From Nitrosomonas sp. Nm166 (lineage in GTDB: Bacteria > Pseudomonadota > Gammaproteobacteria > Burkholderiales > Nitrosomonadaceae), in NCBI RefSeq assembly GCF_900112825.1, contig NZ_FONE01000008.1, forward strand, positions 1 to 64,000: a DNA stretch of 64,000 nucleotides. Reading direction: 5' to 3'. Position numbers and translations under genes: made by a program. The notes below the pieces were generated by a model. It was given only the letters and a program-made list of their open reading frames with translations, was not told the origin of the DNA and did not search any database. Position 1 is the stretch's first letter. Each line of letters opens with the position of its first letter. Below are positions 45,223-53,974 of the stretch, piece by piece.

Positions 45223-48033
45223 TCAGGCAGCCGCGTCAGGTTCATTAAGCTGCGCCAGTATCTCGCGGCGTGCTGCATCTTGTAGTTGCAATGCCGCTTG
45301 CCAGTCGTCCCCTGCCGCATGCAAGGGTTTACCAATCAGCACCTTCAGTTCACTGCGCTGTGGCCACCACCGTTCGGCGCATAGCAAGGAGCGAGTGCCG
45401 ATCAGGGTGACTGATAGCAGAGGAGTGCCGGATCGTGCAGCCGTCAGAAACGCTCCCAATCTGAACGGCATCAGTCCGGCTTCGCGCCGGAATGTGCCTT
45501 CAGGGAAAAAAACCATGGATTCGCCGGCGCGCGCCAGCTCCTCCAGCTTGCGCATGTCTTCCACACTGCGAGCGTCGTCGAAACGTTCAACGAATGCGCT
45601 GCCAAGTCGGCGCAATGGGATGGCGGCGGCCGGATTGCGCAGCAGCTCTTGTTTGGCCACATAGGCGAATCGAGCCGGCAGCACCGCGGTAAGCAGGAGG
45701 GCGTCCAAGTAGCTGGCGTGATTGGCCACTAAAATCATGGGCATGGCGTCGTCGAGGTGCTGCATACCTTCCACGTGCAGTGTCAGTCCAGTTAGCGCAA
45801 ATGCTAAGCGTGCACTTGCTCGGGCGATGCGACGGCGCAGCGAGAGGCCAGGCGCCAGTACGATCAGCAGCCAGGCAAAAGGTACAATGGCCACAAAAAC
45901 CGTCCACGCCCACGCGCTCCATAGCCACTTGGCACCGCGCCGCAGCAGATGAGTGATCTGCGCCATGACAGCAGCACTGCTGAGGCGTAGCATCTGCTGC
46001 CACGGCGCACGCTGGGTGCTGCCGATCGCGCCGCGCTCGTATAGGTCACGGCAGGCAGTACGGCGGAGCTTGCCGCTGGAGGTCTTTAGCACCGTCCGCG
46101 TTGGCGCCAGCACGATATCATCGGCTGGCATACCGGCCAGGTCAACGGCAAGGTTGTTGATTTCAGTGACTATCCGGTCGCGCTCCATGGCACTGCTTTC
46201 GCGTGTTTCAGCAAGTATCACCAGCCGCTCCGTGCCGGTGTGCGCATTGCTGGCCGGGAATACCGCTACCCCGCCTTTGCGCACGCCGCGCACTTTGCCT
46301 ACTGCCTCCTCCAGTTCTTGCGGGTAAATGTTGTGTCCGCCGTGAATGATGATATCCTTCTCGCGCCCGGTGAGATACAGCTCTCCGGCCGCGATATAAC
46401 CGATATCCCCGGTGTTAAGCCACTGTCCGTCGAACAGACGCGCCGTTGCTTCAGGATTGCGGAAATAACCGCTGGTTGCAGATGGGCCGCAGAACTGCAC
46501 GCGTCCCTGAGTACGTTCGGGCAGTACCCGCCCACCAGCGTCGACAATGCGGATCATGTGGCCAGGTAAGGGTAGACCGCAGGAAACGATGCGCAGTGCA
46601 TAGCGATCATCTGCTTGGGCGCTACGAGCAATACCCGAACGCGTGAGTGCGCCGCGATCCACACAATCAACCAGCGGTCCGCGCTGCAGCGGGGGGAAGG
46701 CCAACCCCACGGAAGATTCCGCCAGACCATACACCGGCGTCATGGCAGTATGCCTGAAACCATAACGAGCGAAGCGCGCTACGAAATGATCTATCGTTTC
46801 GGAACTGACCGGCTCGGCTCCGTTATAGGCCAACCGCCAACAGCTTAGATCCAGACCCTCAAGGTCGCGATCATCGAGCTTGTTGGCGCACAGCTCATAG
46901 GCAAAATTGGGAGCCGCCGAGACGGTAGCGCGATGCCGGTCAATCGTCCATAACCAGAACCCCGGCCGGGTGAGAAAGGTGAGCGGTGACATCAGTACCA
47001 GCCGGAACCCGACATACAGGCTGCCCATGCAGGCGCCGATCAGTCCCATATCGTGGTAGAGCGGCAGCCATGACACGAAGGTATCTGCTGAGGTAATACC
47101 AGAAGCACGCTCCATTGCCCGCAGATTGGCGAGCAGGTTTGCGTGGGTCAGTATGACTCCTTTGGGATTACCGGTGCTGCCAGAAGTGTATTGCAGAAAG
47201 GCGATATCCTGCGGTCCCAGCTTCGGCGAGGGGGAATGTGCGCCAAAGACAGATAGATCCTTGACAGTGGTGACCGCGCGAAGCGATTCGCACTGGGCAC
47301 GCAGTAGGTGACCCAAGGGTTTGGCCTGGTTAACCGTGATAAGAATGCTGGCTTGGGCATTGGCGATGATGCCCGCGATGCGCCGCATGTGATCTTCGAT
47401 TTGCGAAGGACGCGTTGGCGGGTACAACGGTACCGGGATGCAGCCGGCATAGAGTGTGCCATAGAAGGCGGCGAAAAATTCGCGTCCGGTAGGCAGCATG
47501 ATTGCCACCCTGTCTCCAGAGCTTAATCCCTGCTGGTGCAGGCCGGCCACTAATGCCTTGGCATGCTCCTGCAGCATGCGATATGTGATATCCTCAGTGT
47601 GCTCCTCTTCGTCATAAAGCGTGAGGTGCACCTGCTCGCCATGCTTCGCGACATGCCAGTCCAGTATCTCGATTAGCGTGGATGCAGCTTCTGGCGGATG
47701 ATAGAGTGGTGCTTCTGCAGACGCTGCTGTTTCCGCTGGTGCGGGCGTCTCAACAGTTACGATGATGCCTGCTATTTGCTTGAGCAGATCACGCGGTGTC
47801 TCGGCATCGACGAATGCTTTTTCACTGAGTTTTACACCCAGTTCGCGTTCAATACGCATCAGTAACTCCACACGCGCCAAGCTATCCAGACCGTAGTCAC
47901 GCTCCAGCGAATGATCCAAACCAAGATGTTCTGTAGCAGGCGCGTTCGGCCGCAGCTCGTGGGCAAGACTGCGCACGATGCCAAGCAGCAGCTCCGCATT
48001 GCTTGGGGAGTCCGGGTGAGGTGGCGTTTGCAT
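45223..48033 (-). CDS. ACP / fatty acyl-AMP ligase / PlsC acyltransferase fusion
   Basis: A 936-residue three-part enzyme. Residues 1-95 are an acyl carrier domain with phosphopantetheine Ser51 in DYGLDSLARVEL. Residues about 115-665 are a fatty acyl-AMP ligase: FLQYTSGSTGNPKGVILTH, YGLAESSVGLAFP, WLNTGDIGYI, GREKDIIIHGGHNIYP and a C-terminal KTSSGKLRRT lysine region. A hydrophobic link (residues 700-730) leads to a PlsC-type acyltransferase: NHASYLD (His772, Asp777), FAYVAKQEL and FFPEGTFRR (842-850). It can thus activate a fatty acid, load its own carrier and pass the acyl group to a lyso-phospholipid or other acceptor. The gene is markedly GC-richer than its neighbours, pointing to horizontal gain. 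No partner genes are adjacent. Confidence 0.88.
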   Translation of the reverse strand: MQTPPHPDSPSNAELLLGIVRSLAHELRPNAPATEHLGLDHSLERDYGLDSLARVELLMRIERELGVKLSEKAFVDAETPRDLLKQIAGIIVTVETPAPAETAASAEAPLYHPPEAASTLIEILDWHVAKHGEQVHLTLYDEEEHTEDITYRMLQEHAKALVAGLHQQGLSSGDRVAIMLPTGREFFAAFYGTLYAGCIPVPLYPPTRPSQIEDHMRRIAGIIANAQASILITVNQAKPLGHLLRAQCESLRAVTTVKDLSVFGAHSPSPKLGPQDIAFLQYTSGSTGNPKGVILTHANLLANLRAMERASGITSADTFVSWLPLYHDMGLIGACMGSLYVGFRLVLMSPLTFLTRPGFWLWTIDRHRATVSAAPNFAYELCANKLDDRDLEGLDLSCWRLAYNGAEPVSSETIDHFVARFARYGFRHTAMTPVYGLAESSVGLAFPPLQRGPLVDCVDRGALTRSGIARSAQADDRYALRIVSCGLPLPGHMIRIVDAGGRVLPERTQGRVQFCGPSATSGYFRNPEATARLFDGQWLNTGDIGYIAAGELYLTGREKDIIIHGGHNIYPQELEEAVGKVRGVRKGGVAVFPASNAHTGTERLVILAETRESSAMERDRIVTEINNLAVDLAGMPADDIVLAPTRTVLKTSSGKLRRTACRDLYERGAIGSTQRAPWQQMLRLSSAAVMAQITHLLRRGAKWLWSAWAWTVFVAIVPFAWLLIVLAPGLSLRRRIARASARLAFALTGLTLHVEGMQHLDDAMPMILVANHASYLDALLLTAVLPARFAYVAKQELLRNPAAAIPLRRLGSAFVERFDDARSVEDMRKLEELARAGESMVFFPEGTFRREAGLMPFRLGAFLTAARSGTPLLSVTLIGTRSLLCAERWWPQRSELKVLIGKPLHAAGDDWQAALQLQDAARREILAQLNEPDAAA

Positions 48034-48135
48034 GTCGCGTGATTCCTAGAGCTGACGTGAAGAAAGCGAAAAGCTTATTCCATGCTGAGTTTCATGTTTT
48101 AACTGAGATTGCAGACGCATCTTACTTCCTGCCCG

Positions 48136-48457
48136 TTAAAAGATTGTGACAGTAACCTGATTGCGTGGTGCGACTGTGAGGTAGCTAATCTCGCTCTTGC
48201 TAGGTCCAACATGGATACTTTCGGTCATGCATTCAAAATCATCGTTGAATTGGCATACTTCAATCTTGCAGGCACCAATCCCTGCTGTGCGTGTGGCAGC
48301 TTTGGCATGGTCCTGCTGCCCAAAAATGTGTTGCAGCTGGGTGCATCCCGTCGCCGATAGTGATGGCCTGAGCATGACAGTTGCTGTTGAGATTGTAGGT
48401 GCGCTCCGGCGCACTGCATTCGGAAACGAAAGGGGTTTCGATGGTAACGATTTTCAT
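48136..48457 (-). pseudogene. Frameshifted DUF1540-type cysteine-motif protein
   Basis: An ATG at 48455-48457 with AGGAGA upstream opens MKIVTIETPFVSECS, continuing to NCHAQAITIGDGMHPAATHF. A run of five T on the minus strand (48322-48326) shifts the frame; removing one T restores a 106-residue protein with GIGACKIEVCQFNDDFEC and SIHVG, then TVAPR. The whole matches proteins with two DUF1540-like Cys motifs. Several family cysteines are already lost (C-x3-C-YN reads CSAPERTYN; the last motif reads YLTVAPR), so decay is more likely than sequencing error alone. Confidence 0.65.
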
Positions 48458-48690
48458 CTGGAATTCTCCTGTTGGTGAAAGAAGAATGTAATGGAACAAG
48501 TGAAACTTCCTGAAGGATAGAAATTTCAGTGACTTTAATAATCCATTTCGATTAGATGGTGCGCTCAGGATAAATCGGTGTCAAGCGATATTGTAGAGAA
48601 GATAAGAATCATCAGGGTTGCAATCTGGTTTCTATGTGAAATAATAAAATATCCATCTTCTATAATTACTTGAGTTTTGCAAACAGATTC

Positions 48691-48841
48691 TTAGGGAAAC
48701 GCTGATTAATTCGGCGAACGTGATGAAGCGCGAGGCGCACGGAACGCAGCAACCGAGACATATCAATCAGATAGACGAGGAAGCGAGTACCGCGCAACGA
48801 AGCGATTCGCCCGTGCAGTCAATTAATCAGCGTTTCCTTAG
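48691..48841 (+). mobile_element. MITE-like element, copy 2
   Basis: A 143-bp body with ends GGAAACGCTGATTAATT and AATTAATCAGCGTTTCC, flanked by TTAG on both sides. It is nearly identical to copy 1 at 16520-16675, but opposite and 5 bp shorter. One frame is open through it into the UspA gene, which could add about 60 residues from codon 48720, but the real ribosome site is downstream of the element. Confidence 0.85.
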
Positions 48842-48902
48842 CAAGATATTTGGTAAAATTAAATTACGCACTGATCACTTTTTCTTAAAGGAGACAGCTT
48901 CT

Positions 48903-49772
48903 ATGACCCACAATTCTGATTATCATCACCTGCTACTTGCCTACGATCTCAGCAGCCGATGCGATCGAGCATTAGACCGCGCAGTGCAATTGACTCGGGA
49001 CTGGAAGGCTGAATTACTAGTAGTGCATGCAATAGATCCTGTCCATGCGACCCGCTATACGAAGCTGACACAAGAACTGCCTTCATGGCGGCGTCCGGAG
49101 AATTATCAGACCGTTGTGGAACGTCGATTAAGCTTGGATCTAGAGGCCGATGAAGTTAAAGCTAAGGTGTATGTGGCTGAAGGCGTACCTTGCGAAGTCG
49201 TGCTTAAGGCTGCTCATCAGGAAAATAGTGGCTTAGTAATTACTGGCTTAGGGCACGATGAGCCTCTTGTTCGCATTCAGCTTGGCAGCACTGTAGACGA
49301 GCTATTGAGAGAGCTACCGATTCCATTAATGATTGTACGTCGCCGGGTACGAGGACCTTATCAGCATGTAGTAATAGCAACAGACTTATCACCAGCATCA
49401 CGACCAGCTCTAGAGACGGCAGTTCGTTGGTTTAGTGACGCGCGGCTGACCCTGTTTCATGCCTATGAGGGAGCTGGGTTAGAGAGAGACGCATCGGCGA
49501 ACAATGCATGGAGTCGCACCGCTCATAGTCAGTGCGAAAGTTTCCTTGCTGGAACAGTGATCGAACCATCAGTGATGCATCGCCTTCATCGAGTGATTGA
49601 GAAAGGTCAGCCAGGAGCGCTGTTGTGTGATTATGTGCATCACGAGGAGGTCGATTTAGTAGTATTAGGTACACACGGTCGAGGTGGATTACTCAAAACA
49701 CTGATCGGAAGTACGGCCGAGAATCTATTGCATCTTCTCGAGTGCGATACGATGGTCGTGCGAGGTCGGTAA
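48903..49772 (+). CDS. Tandem universal stress protein (UspA family)
   Basis: A 289-residue protein with two Usp domains. Domain 1 begins YHHLLLAYDLSSRCDRALDR and ends near IPLMIVRRR. Domain 2 begins YQHVVIATDLSPASRPALET and has the complete ATP-binding motif GTHGRGGLLKTLIGSTAENL. The equivalent motif in domain 1 (GLGHDEPLVRIQLGSTVDEL) is altered, so probably only the second domain binds nucleotide. AAAGGAGA precedes the ATG at 48903; the longer frame from 48720 reads through the MITE and is not used as start. Likely role: stress survival, with unknown partners. Confidence 0.9.
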   Translation: MTHNSDYHHLLLAYDLSSRCDRALDRAVQLTRDWKAELLVVHAIDPVHATRYTKLTQELPSWRRPENYQTVVERRLSLDLEADEVKAKVYVAEGVPCEVVLKAAHQENSGLVITGLGHDEPLVRIQLGSTVDELLRELPIPLMIVRRRVRGPYQHVVIATDLSPASRPALETAVRWFSDARLTLFHAYEGAGLERDASANNAWSRTAHSQCESFLAGTVIEPSVMHRLHRVIEKGQPGALLCDYVHHEEVDLVVLGTHGRGGLLKTLIGSTAENLLHLLECDTMVVRGR

Positions 49773-50160
49773 CTTGCCATACATAAATACTGGTAATCCT
49801 GTATTTTCAAAGAAGTATATCGCTGACATCAATGGAACCCTGAATATAAAGCTATTTAGTGTTTCAAATTTCCAGAATAACGAATTGTGATAAGGATTTG
49901 GCCCAGTAATCATCTGGAAATTGATCTTTCATTGTCAATCGCTGGTTTTTTTGATGTATAAACCGCTACTAAATATATAAACGGTTGCGGTTGCGGTTGG
50001 TTCTTAAATCTACCTGTACTATCCATGGAGGTGGATTTATGATCAGGTGGAGTCATGAAGTGATCGTTTTTTAAAATATCTAGTGATATTTTCATGTTGA
50101 TTGGACTGTGCTTTATTTTGTTAATTTGTCTAAACTGTTCAATACTTTTGAGACAAGAAT
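49773..50160. other. Intergenic region upstream of the Mrp operon
   Basis: 388 AT-rich bases without a supported gene. It contains a triple GGTTGC run near 49986, an 8-bp AT stem AAAATATC / GATATTTT (50073-50092) and a possible promoter TTGATT-17-GTTAAT (50097-50125) 36 bases before mrpE. Confidence 0.45.
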
Positions 50161-50643
50161 ATGATTTTTCAAACTATCCTTTGGCGAATTGTGTTATTAA
50201 TCGCGGTCTGGTGGATACTGACACAGGGTAGCACGAGTAGCTGGGGCGTTGGCCTGATCAGTATTCCGTTAGCGCTGGTTGTCAGCCTGATTTTGCTGCC
50301 ACCAGGTTTTTCTCGGTTTTCCTTCATAGGTCTATTTATTTTTTTGATCCGCTTCCTAGGTCAGTCGCTGAAAAGCGGTATCCAAGTGGCCTTGATGGCT
50401 ATTCGCCTTGATCTCGATCTCCACCCCAATATACTTATAATTTCTCTACGCTTGCCAGAAGGTTTAGGGCGAGTGATTCTGGTCAATACGCTGAATTTGC
50501 TGCCAGGTACATTGAGCGTGAATCTGACTACAAGCAATTTGTATTTACATGTATTGGATGAACGGCAGCCTGTTGAGGCACAAGTGCGGGATATTGAGGA
50601 ACAGATTGCGCACATGCTGTGCATGGAACTGGAGGAATTATGA
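50161..50643 (+). CDS. mrpE: Cation antiporter subunit MrpE
   Basis: A 160-residue membrane protein of the MnhE/PhaE family, with two N-terminal helices (IVLLIAVWWILTQGS and others) and a cytoplasmic domain with NTLNLLPGTLSVNLT and the YLHVLDE segment typical of MrpE. First gene of an eight-gene operon; its stop overlaps the mrpF start (ATGA). The complex exchanges Na+ or K+ for protons across the inner membrane. Confidence 0.92.
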   Translation: MIFQTILWRIVLLIAVWWILTQGSTSSWGVGLISIPLALVVSLILLPPGFSRFSFIGLFIFLIRFLGQSLKSGIQVALMAIRLDLDLHPNILIISLRLPEGLGRVILVNTLNLLPGTLSVNLTTSNLYLHVLDERQPVEAQVRDIEEQIAHMLCMELEEL

Positions 50644-50918
50644 ACGATTTCAATTTATTATTGGCCATGTTTCTGCTTGTCAATTTATTGGTTGCCCTGC
50701 TGCGGGTAGCGCGAGGCTCCACCGATGCTGACCAGCTACTGGTGGCCTTGCTGTTCGGCACCATTGGCGTCGCGATTTTATTGTTGCTAGCATTCTCGGA
50801 AGATACATTGGCATTAATAGATGTCGCTCTGGTATTTGCTCTGCTTGCTGCTATCACTGGTGCAGTATTTGCCCAGCGCACCTGGCAGTTAGAAGAAAGA
50901 AAAGATGAATATTCCTGA
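50640..50918 (+). CDS. mrpF: Cation antiporter subunit MrpF
   Basis: A 92-residue three-helix protein with LVALLRVARGSTDADQLLVA, the conserved RxxRGPxxxDR-type MrpF motif. Start at ATG 50640 (GGAGG upstream) rather than the longer frame. Overlaps mrpE by four bases and mrpG by 14. Confidence 0.9.
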   Translation: MNDFNLLLAMFLLVNLLVALLRVARGSTDADQLLVALLFGTIGVAILLLLAFSEDTLALIDVALVFALLAAITGAVFAQRTWQLEERKDEYS

Positions 50919-51219
50919 GTTGCTCAGCATCGTTTTTTTAACGACTGGAGCTGCTTTTTTTATGACGGGTACAATAGGGTTGTTGCGCTTTCCCGATGTC
51001 TATACCCGATTGCACGCCTTGACCAAAGTGGATAACCTGGGATTGGGTTTTACCATTGTCGGTTTGTTGTTCCAAGCATCCGGACTGATGGCTGCCTTGA
51101 AGATTATTCTGATCTGGTTACTGGTCTTGGCGGCGAGTTCCGCAGTAAGTTTCCTGATTGCCAGGCGAGCGTTTAGTAGGGGAATTGCACCTTGGAGAAC
51201 GAAGGGGCACAAAATATGA
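50905..51219 (+). CDS. mrpG: Cation antiporter subunit MrpG
   Basis: A 104-residue MnhG/PhaG protein with GTIGLLRFPDVYTRLHALTK, the family signature, and three membrane helices. Overlaps both neighbours, so it is translated in series. Confidence 0.93.
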   Translation: MNIPELLSIVFLTTGAAFFMTGTIGLLRFPDVYTRLHALTKVDNLGLGFTIVGLLFQASGLMAALKIILIWLLVLAASSAVSFLIARRAFSRGIAPWRTKGHKI

Positions 51220-51473
51220 GCAATTTGGTTCTGGATCTGTTACTGGTGATTGCCTTGTTGTGGAGTGCTTTGCGATCACTGATGACTCCGAATTTATTTC
51301 ATGCAGTAGTACTATTTATCGTTTTTGGTCTGCTCATGGCGATAGTTTGGGTGCGGCTCCATGCTCCGGATATCGCTTTGGCTGAAGCGGCTATCGGTGC
51401 TGGTCTTAGTGGGGCACTGCTGCTAGATACAGTGGGGTATTTGCACAAGAAACAGCGGGAATCGCTTTCATGA
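51216..51473 (+). CDS. MbhD-like subunit (DUF4040, MrpA C-terminal type)
   Basis: An 85-residue three-helix protein, MSNLVLDLLLVIALLWSALR and LHAPDIALAEAAIGAGLSGA. The second motif is the hallmark of DUF4040, which forms part of the C-terminal region of the large MrpA in Bacillus-type complexes but is a separate gene (mbhD) in archaeal-type Mrp/Mbh modules. ATG 51216 overlaps the mrpG stop. Confidence 0.85.
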   Translation: MSNLVLDLLLVIALLWSALRSLMTPNLFHAVVLFIVFGLLMAIVWVRLHAPDIALAEAAIGAGLSGALLLDTVGYLHKKQRESLS

Positions 51474-52177
51474 AAAATCTGTTCAATGCCCTGGTTATCG
51501 TTCTATTCGCTGTTCTTGGCTTGACGCTGATCTGGGTTATTCTGGAATTGCAGCCTCCAACTCATGTTCATTTGTCCAAACAGGTGTTAACACAGCTTGA
51601 TGCCAGCGGTGTGACGCATCCGGTGACGGCGGTGCTACTTAATTTTCGTGGTTACGATACATTGCTGGAAGTGATGGTATTGTTGCTAGCTTTATTGGGT
51701 GTGCTGGCTCAGATAGGAAAACGAGAGCAGAGAAACTTGTCTGCCTGGTTTCGCCTCTCCCAGCCTTACTTGCAGGTTTTGCTGTGGTTGGTGCGGATGA
51801 TTGTTCCATTGATGGTTCTGGTGGCAGGATATTTATTATGGGTAGGAGGACATCAGCCGGGAGGCGCATTTCAGGCTGGTGCCGTTTTGGCGGCAGCCGG
51901 AGTATTGCTGAACCTGTCCGGTGTACTGCCTTCCTGGGCAGAACCGGCGTGGAATCTGCGCACAGGACTGGTATTCGGTTTACTGGTTTTTCTGTTAGTG
52001 GCCGCAGCGGTAATGGTGGTTGCATCGCCGGGTCTGCTACTGCAATATCCGCCCGCTTCGGCAGGAATGTTGATATTGCTTATTGAGATGGGGCTTACTC
52101 TATCGCTTGGTCTCATTCTGGCGGGTTTATTTCTGTTTCTGTCCGGTGATGCGATTGAAGATGAGGCGGAAAAATGA
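51470..52177 (+). CDS. mrpB: MbhE-MrpB fused subunit
   Basis: A 235-residue membrane protein. The first 80 residues (FRGYDTLLEVMVLLLALLGV) match the extreme C-terminus of MrpA/MbhE; the rest is MnhB, with LVAGYLLWVGGHQPGGAFQAG. The fusion completes the split MrpA end. Overlaps mrpC by four bases. Confidence 0.88.
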   Translation: MKNLFNALVIVLFAVLGLTLIWVILELQPPTHVHLSKQVLTQLDASGVTHPVTAVLLNFRGYDTLLEVMVLLLALLGVLAQIGKREQRNLSAWFRLSQPYLQVLLWLVRMIVPLMVLVAGYLLWVGGHQPGGAFQAGAVLAAAGVLLNLSGVLPSWAEPAWNLRTGLVFGLLVFLLVAAAVMVVASPGLLLQYPPASAGMLILLIEMGLTLSLGLILAGLFLFLSGDAIEDEAEK

Positions 52178-52470
52178 GCAGCGCGCTTATCTATGCCTGT
52201 ACAGGTGCCGCACTGTTTGTTTTTGGTGTAACCGGATTGATTCTGCTGTCCCATTTGCTACGTAAAATCTTGGCCTTCAATATCATGGGTAGTGGTATTT
52301 TTCTGGTGCTGGTGGGTTTAGGCCAGCGTAGCGGTACGCCAGACCCGATACCCCAGGCCATGGTTCTTACCGGCATTGTTGTGGCTGTTGCGGCTACAGG
52401 CTTGGCACTGGCTTTGGTACGGCGTTTATTGCATTTCACCGGCGAGATACGGCTCCCGGAAGAACCGTAA
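52174..52470 (+). CDS. mrpC: Cation antiporter subunit MrpC (NuoK-like)
   Basis: A 98-residue three-helix homologue of complex I subunit NuoK, with LRKILAFNIMGSGIFLVLVG and DPIPQAMVLTGIVVAVAAT, where the conserved TGIVV segment lines the ion path. Coupled to mrpB. Confidence 0.92.
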   Translation: MSSALIYACTGAALFVFGVTGLILLSHLLRKILAFNIMGSGIFLVLVGLGQRSGTPDPIPQAMVLTGIVVAVAATGLALALVRRLLHFTGEIRLPEEP

Positions 52471-52528
52471 GCTTCGGACAGATGCTGGAAAAGCAAGTAA
52501 CGAAAAAGAAATACCGGGGGAGAGTCGG

Positions 52529-53974
52529 GTGTTTGATCCCATTCCTTGGTTGATTCTGTTGCCCTTGGCTTGGGGTTGTCTGGCCTTTCTGGCCGGAGTG
52601 GGGCGGGGCGGCCGTTTAGCATTCGCAGGCCTGATAATTCAGCTGGCTTTGACAATAGTACTGGCAAGGCAAATTGCCATGGAAGGAGCCAGGCATTATG
52701 CGGTGGGCGGTTGGGGCGCTCCTTTGGGTATTGACCTTTATGTAGATGGCCTGACTGGCGTCATGCTATTGCTCATTCATGTGGTGACGTTACCGTTGGT
52801 TGTTTACGCGCGTGCTTATTTTTCCTGCCAGGCCGAGGGGGTCGGTTATTTTTGGCCGCTGACTCTCTTTTTATTGGCGGCTATGAATGCACTGTTCATG
52901 TCTGCCGATATTTTCAATATCTACGTTACTCTGGAATTATTAAGTCTGGCGGCTGTAGGATTGGTGGCAGCCGCAGGTAGCGCAGGGCCGATTGCAGCTG
53001 CCGTACGCTATCTGCTAGTTACCCTACTGGGCTCGGGTGCTTATCTGATGGGCGTTGCGCTGCTTTACGGAACCTATGGCAGCGTGTCGCTGACCGTATT
53101 GGGGCCGCTACTGGCAGCCACTGAAATTTCTGCTGCGGTATTTTTAGCAGCAATGCTGATGCTGACAGGATTATTACTCAAAACGGCTCTGTTTCCATTT
53201 CACTTCTGGCTGCCACCAGCTCATGGCAGTGCACCGGCACCGGTATCGGCACTGCTGTCAGCGTTAGTCATTAAAGCTTCATTCTATCTCATCCTGCGCC
53301 TGTGGTTCGATCTGTTTGCACCGCTAGTGACAATACCGGTAGCCCAATTGCTGGGGGGGTTGGGCGCCGCTGCTATACTGTGGGGTTCGGTCTTGGCGTT
53401 TATGCAAGTGAGATTAAAGATGTTAGTGGCTTACTCCACTGTAGCCCAGATTGGCTATCTCTTCTTATTATTTCCCTTGATGATGCTGCCTATTCCGGAA
53501 GCGGCCGAAAGTGCCTTGCAAGGTGGCATGATGCAGCTTGTGGCGCATGCTTTAGCCAAGGCGGCCATGTTTGCCGCCGCGGGGGTGATGGTACTATCTG
53601 CAGGCAAGGACGACATTGCTTTGTTAAGCGGGATGTCCAGTCATCTGCCGCTAACTTTATTTGCTTTTGCTCTGGCCGGCGTAACGCTGATGGGGCTTCC
53701 TCCTTCGGGAGGTTTTATCGCCAAGTGGTTGCTAATTAGCAGCGCTGTGAACGGTGGCCAGTGGGGCTGGGTAGCGGTGATGATCCTGGGCGGGCTACTG
53801 AGTGCAGCGTATGTGTTCAAGGTGTTGTGTCAAGCTTTTTTGCCGCCAGTGGCGGGGGTAAAATTTAAACCGGTAAGACGGGTGTTGGAATGGCCGGCTT
53901 TTCTACTCGCGCTAATCAGTCTGTTGTTGGGTTTCCGGTCCGGTGAAATTTTGAGTTTATTGGGGGGCGGGTGA
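52529..53974 (+). CDS. mrpD: Proton-conducting antiporter subunit MrpD (NuoM/N-like)
   Basis: 481 residues from GTG 52529, which follows GGGGGAGA; the longer frame would overlap mrpC needlessly. About 14 helices. The Proton_antipo_M domain is recognised by LLLKTALFPFHFWLPPAHGSAP, with the channel Lys and His, and AYSTVAQIGYLFLL. A broken-helix glutamate appears in IYVTLELLSLAA. Likely ion-translocating subunit. Its stop overlaps the next gene's GTG. Confidence 0.9.
   Translation: MFDPIPWLILLPLAWGCLAFLAGVGRGGRLAFAGLIIQLALTIVLARQIAMEGARHYAVGGWGAPLGIDLYVDGLTGVMLLLIHVVTLPLVVYARAYFSCQAEGVGYFWPLTLFLLAAMNALFMSADIFNIYVTLELLSLAAVGLVAAAGSAGPIAAAVRYLLVTLLGSGAYLMGVALLYGTYGSVSLTVLGPLLAATEISAAVFLAAMLMLTGLLLKTALFPFHFWLPPAHGSAPAPVSALLSALVIKASFYLILRLWFDLFAPLVTIPVAQLLGGLGAAAILWGSVLAFMQVRLKMLVAYSTVAQIGYLFLLFPLMMLPIPEAAESALQGGMMQLVAHALAKAAMFAAAGVMVLSAGKDDIALLSGMSSHLPLTLFAFALAGVTLMGLPPSGGFIAKWLLISSAVNGGQWGWVAVMILGGLLSAAYVFKVLCQAFLPPVAGVKFKPVRRVLEWPAFLLALISLLLGFRSGEILSLLGGG

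Noticed and set aside
48720-48902. Upstream extension of the UspA protein
   Set aside because: The extension is the MITE sequence read in frame; the strong ribosome site and conserved Usp start are at 48903.
49910-50095. 61-codon minus-strand ORF upstream of mrpE
   Set aside because: No ribosome site, no homology recognised, low-complexity PQPQP from the GGTTGC run.
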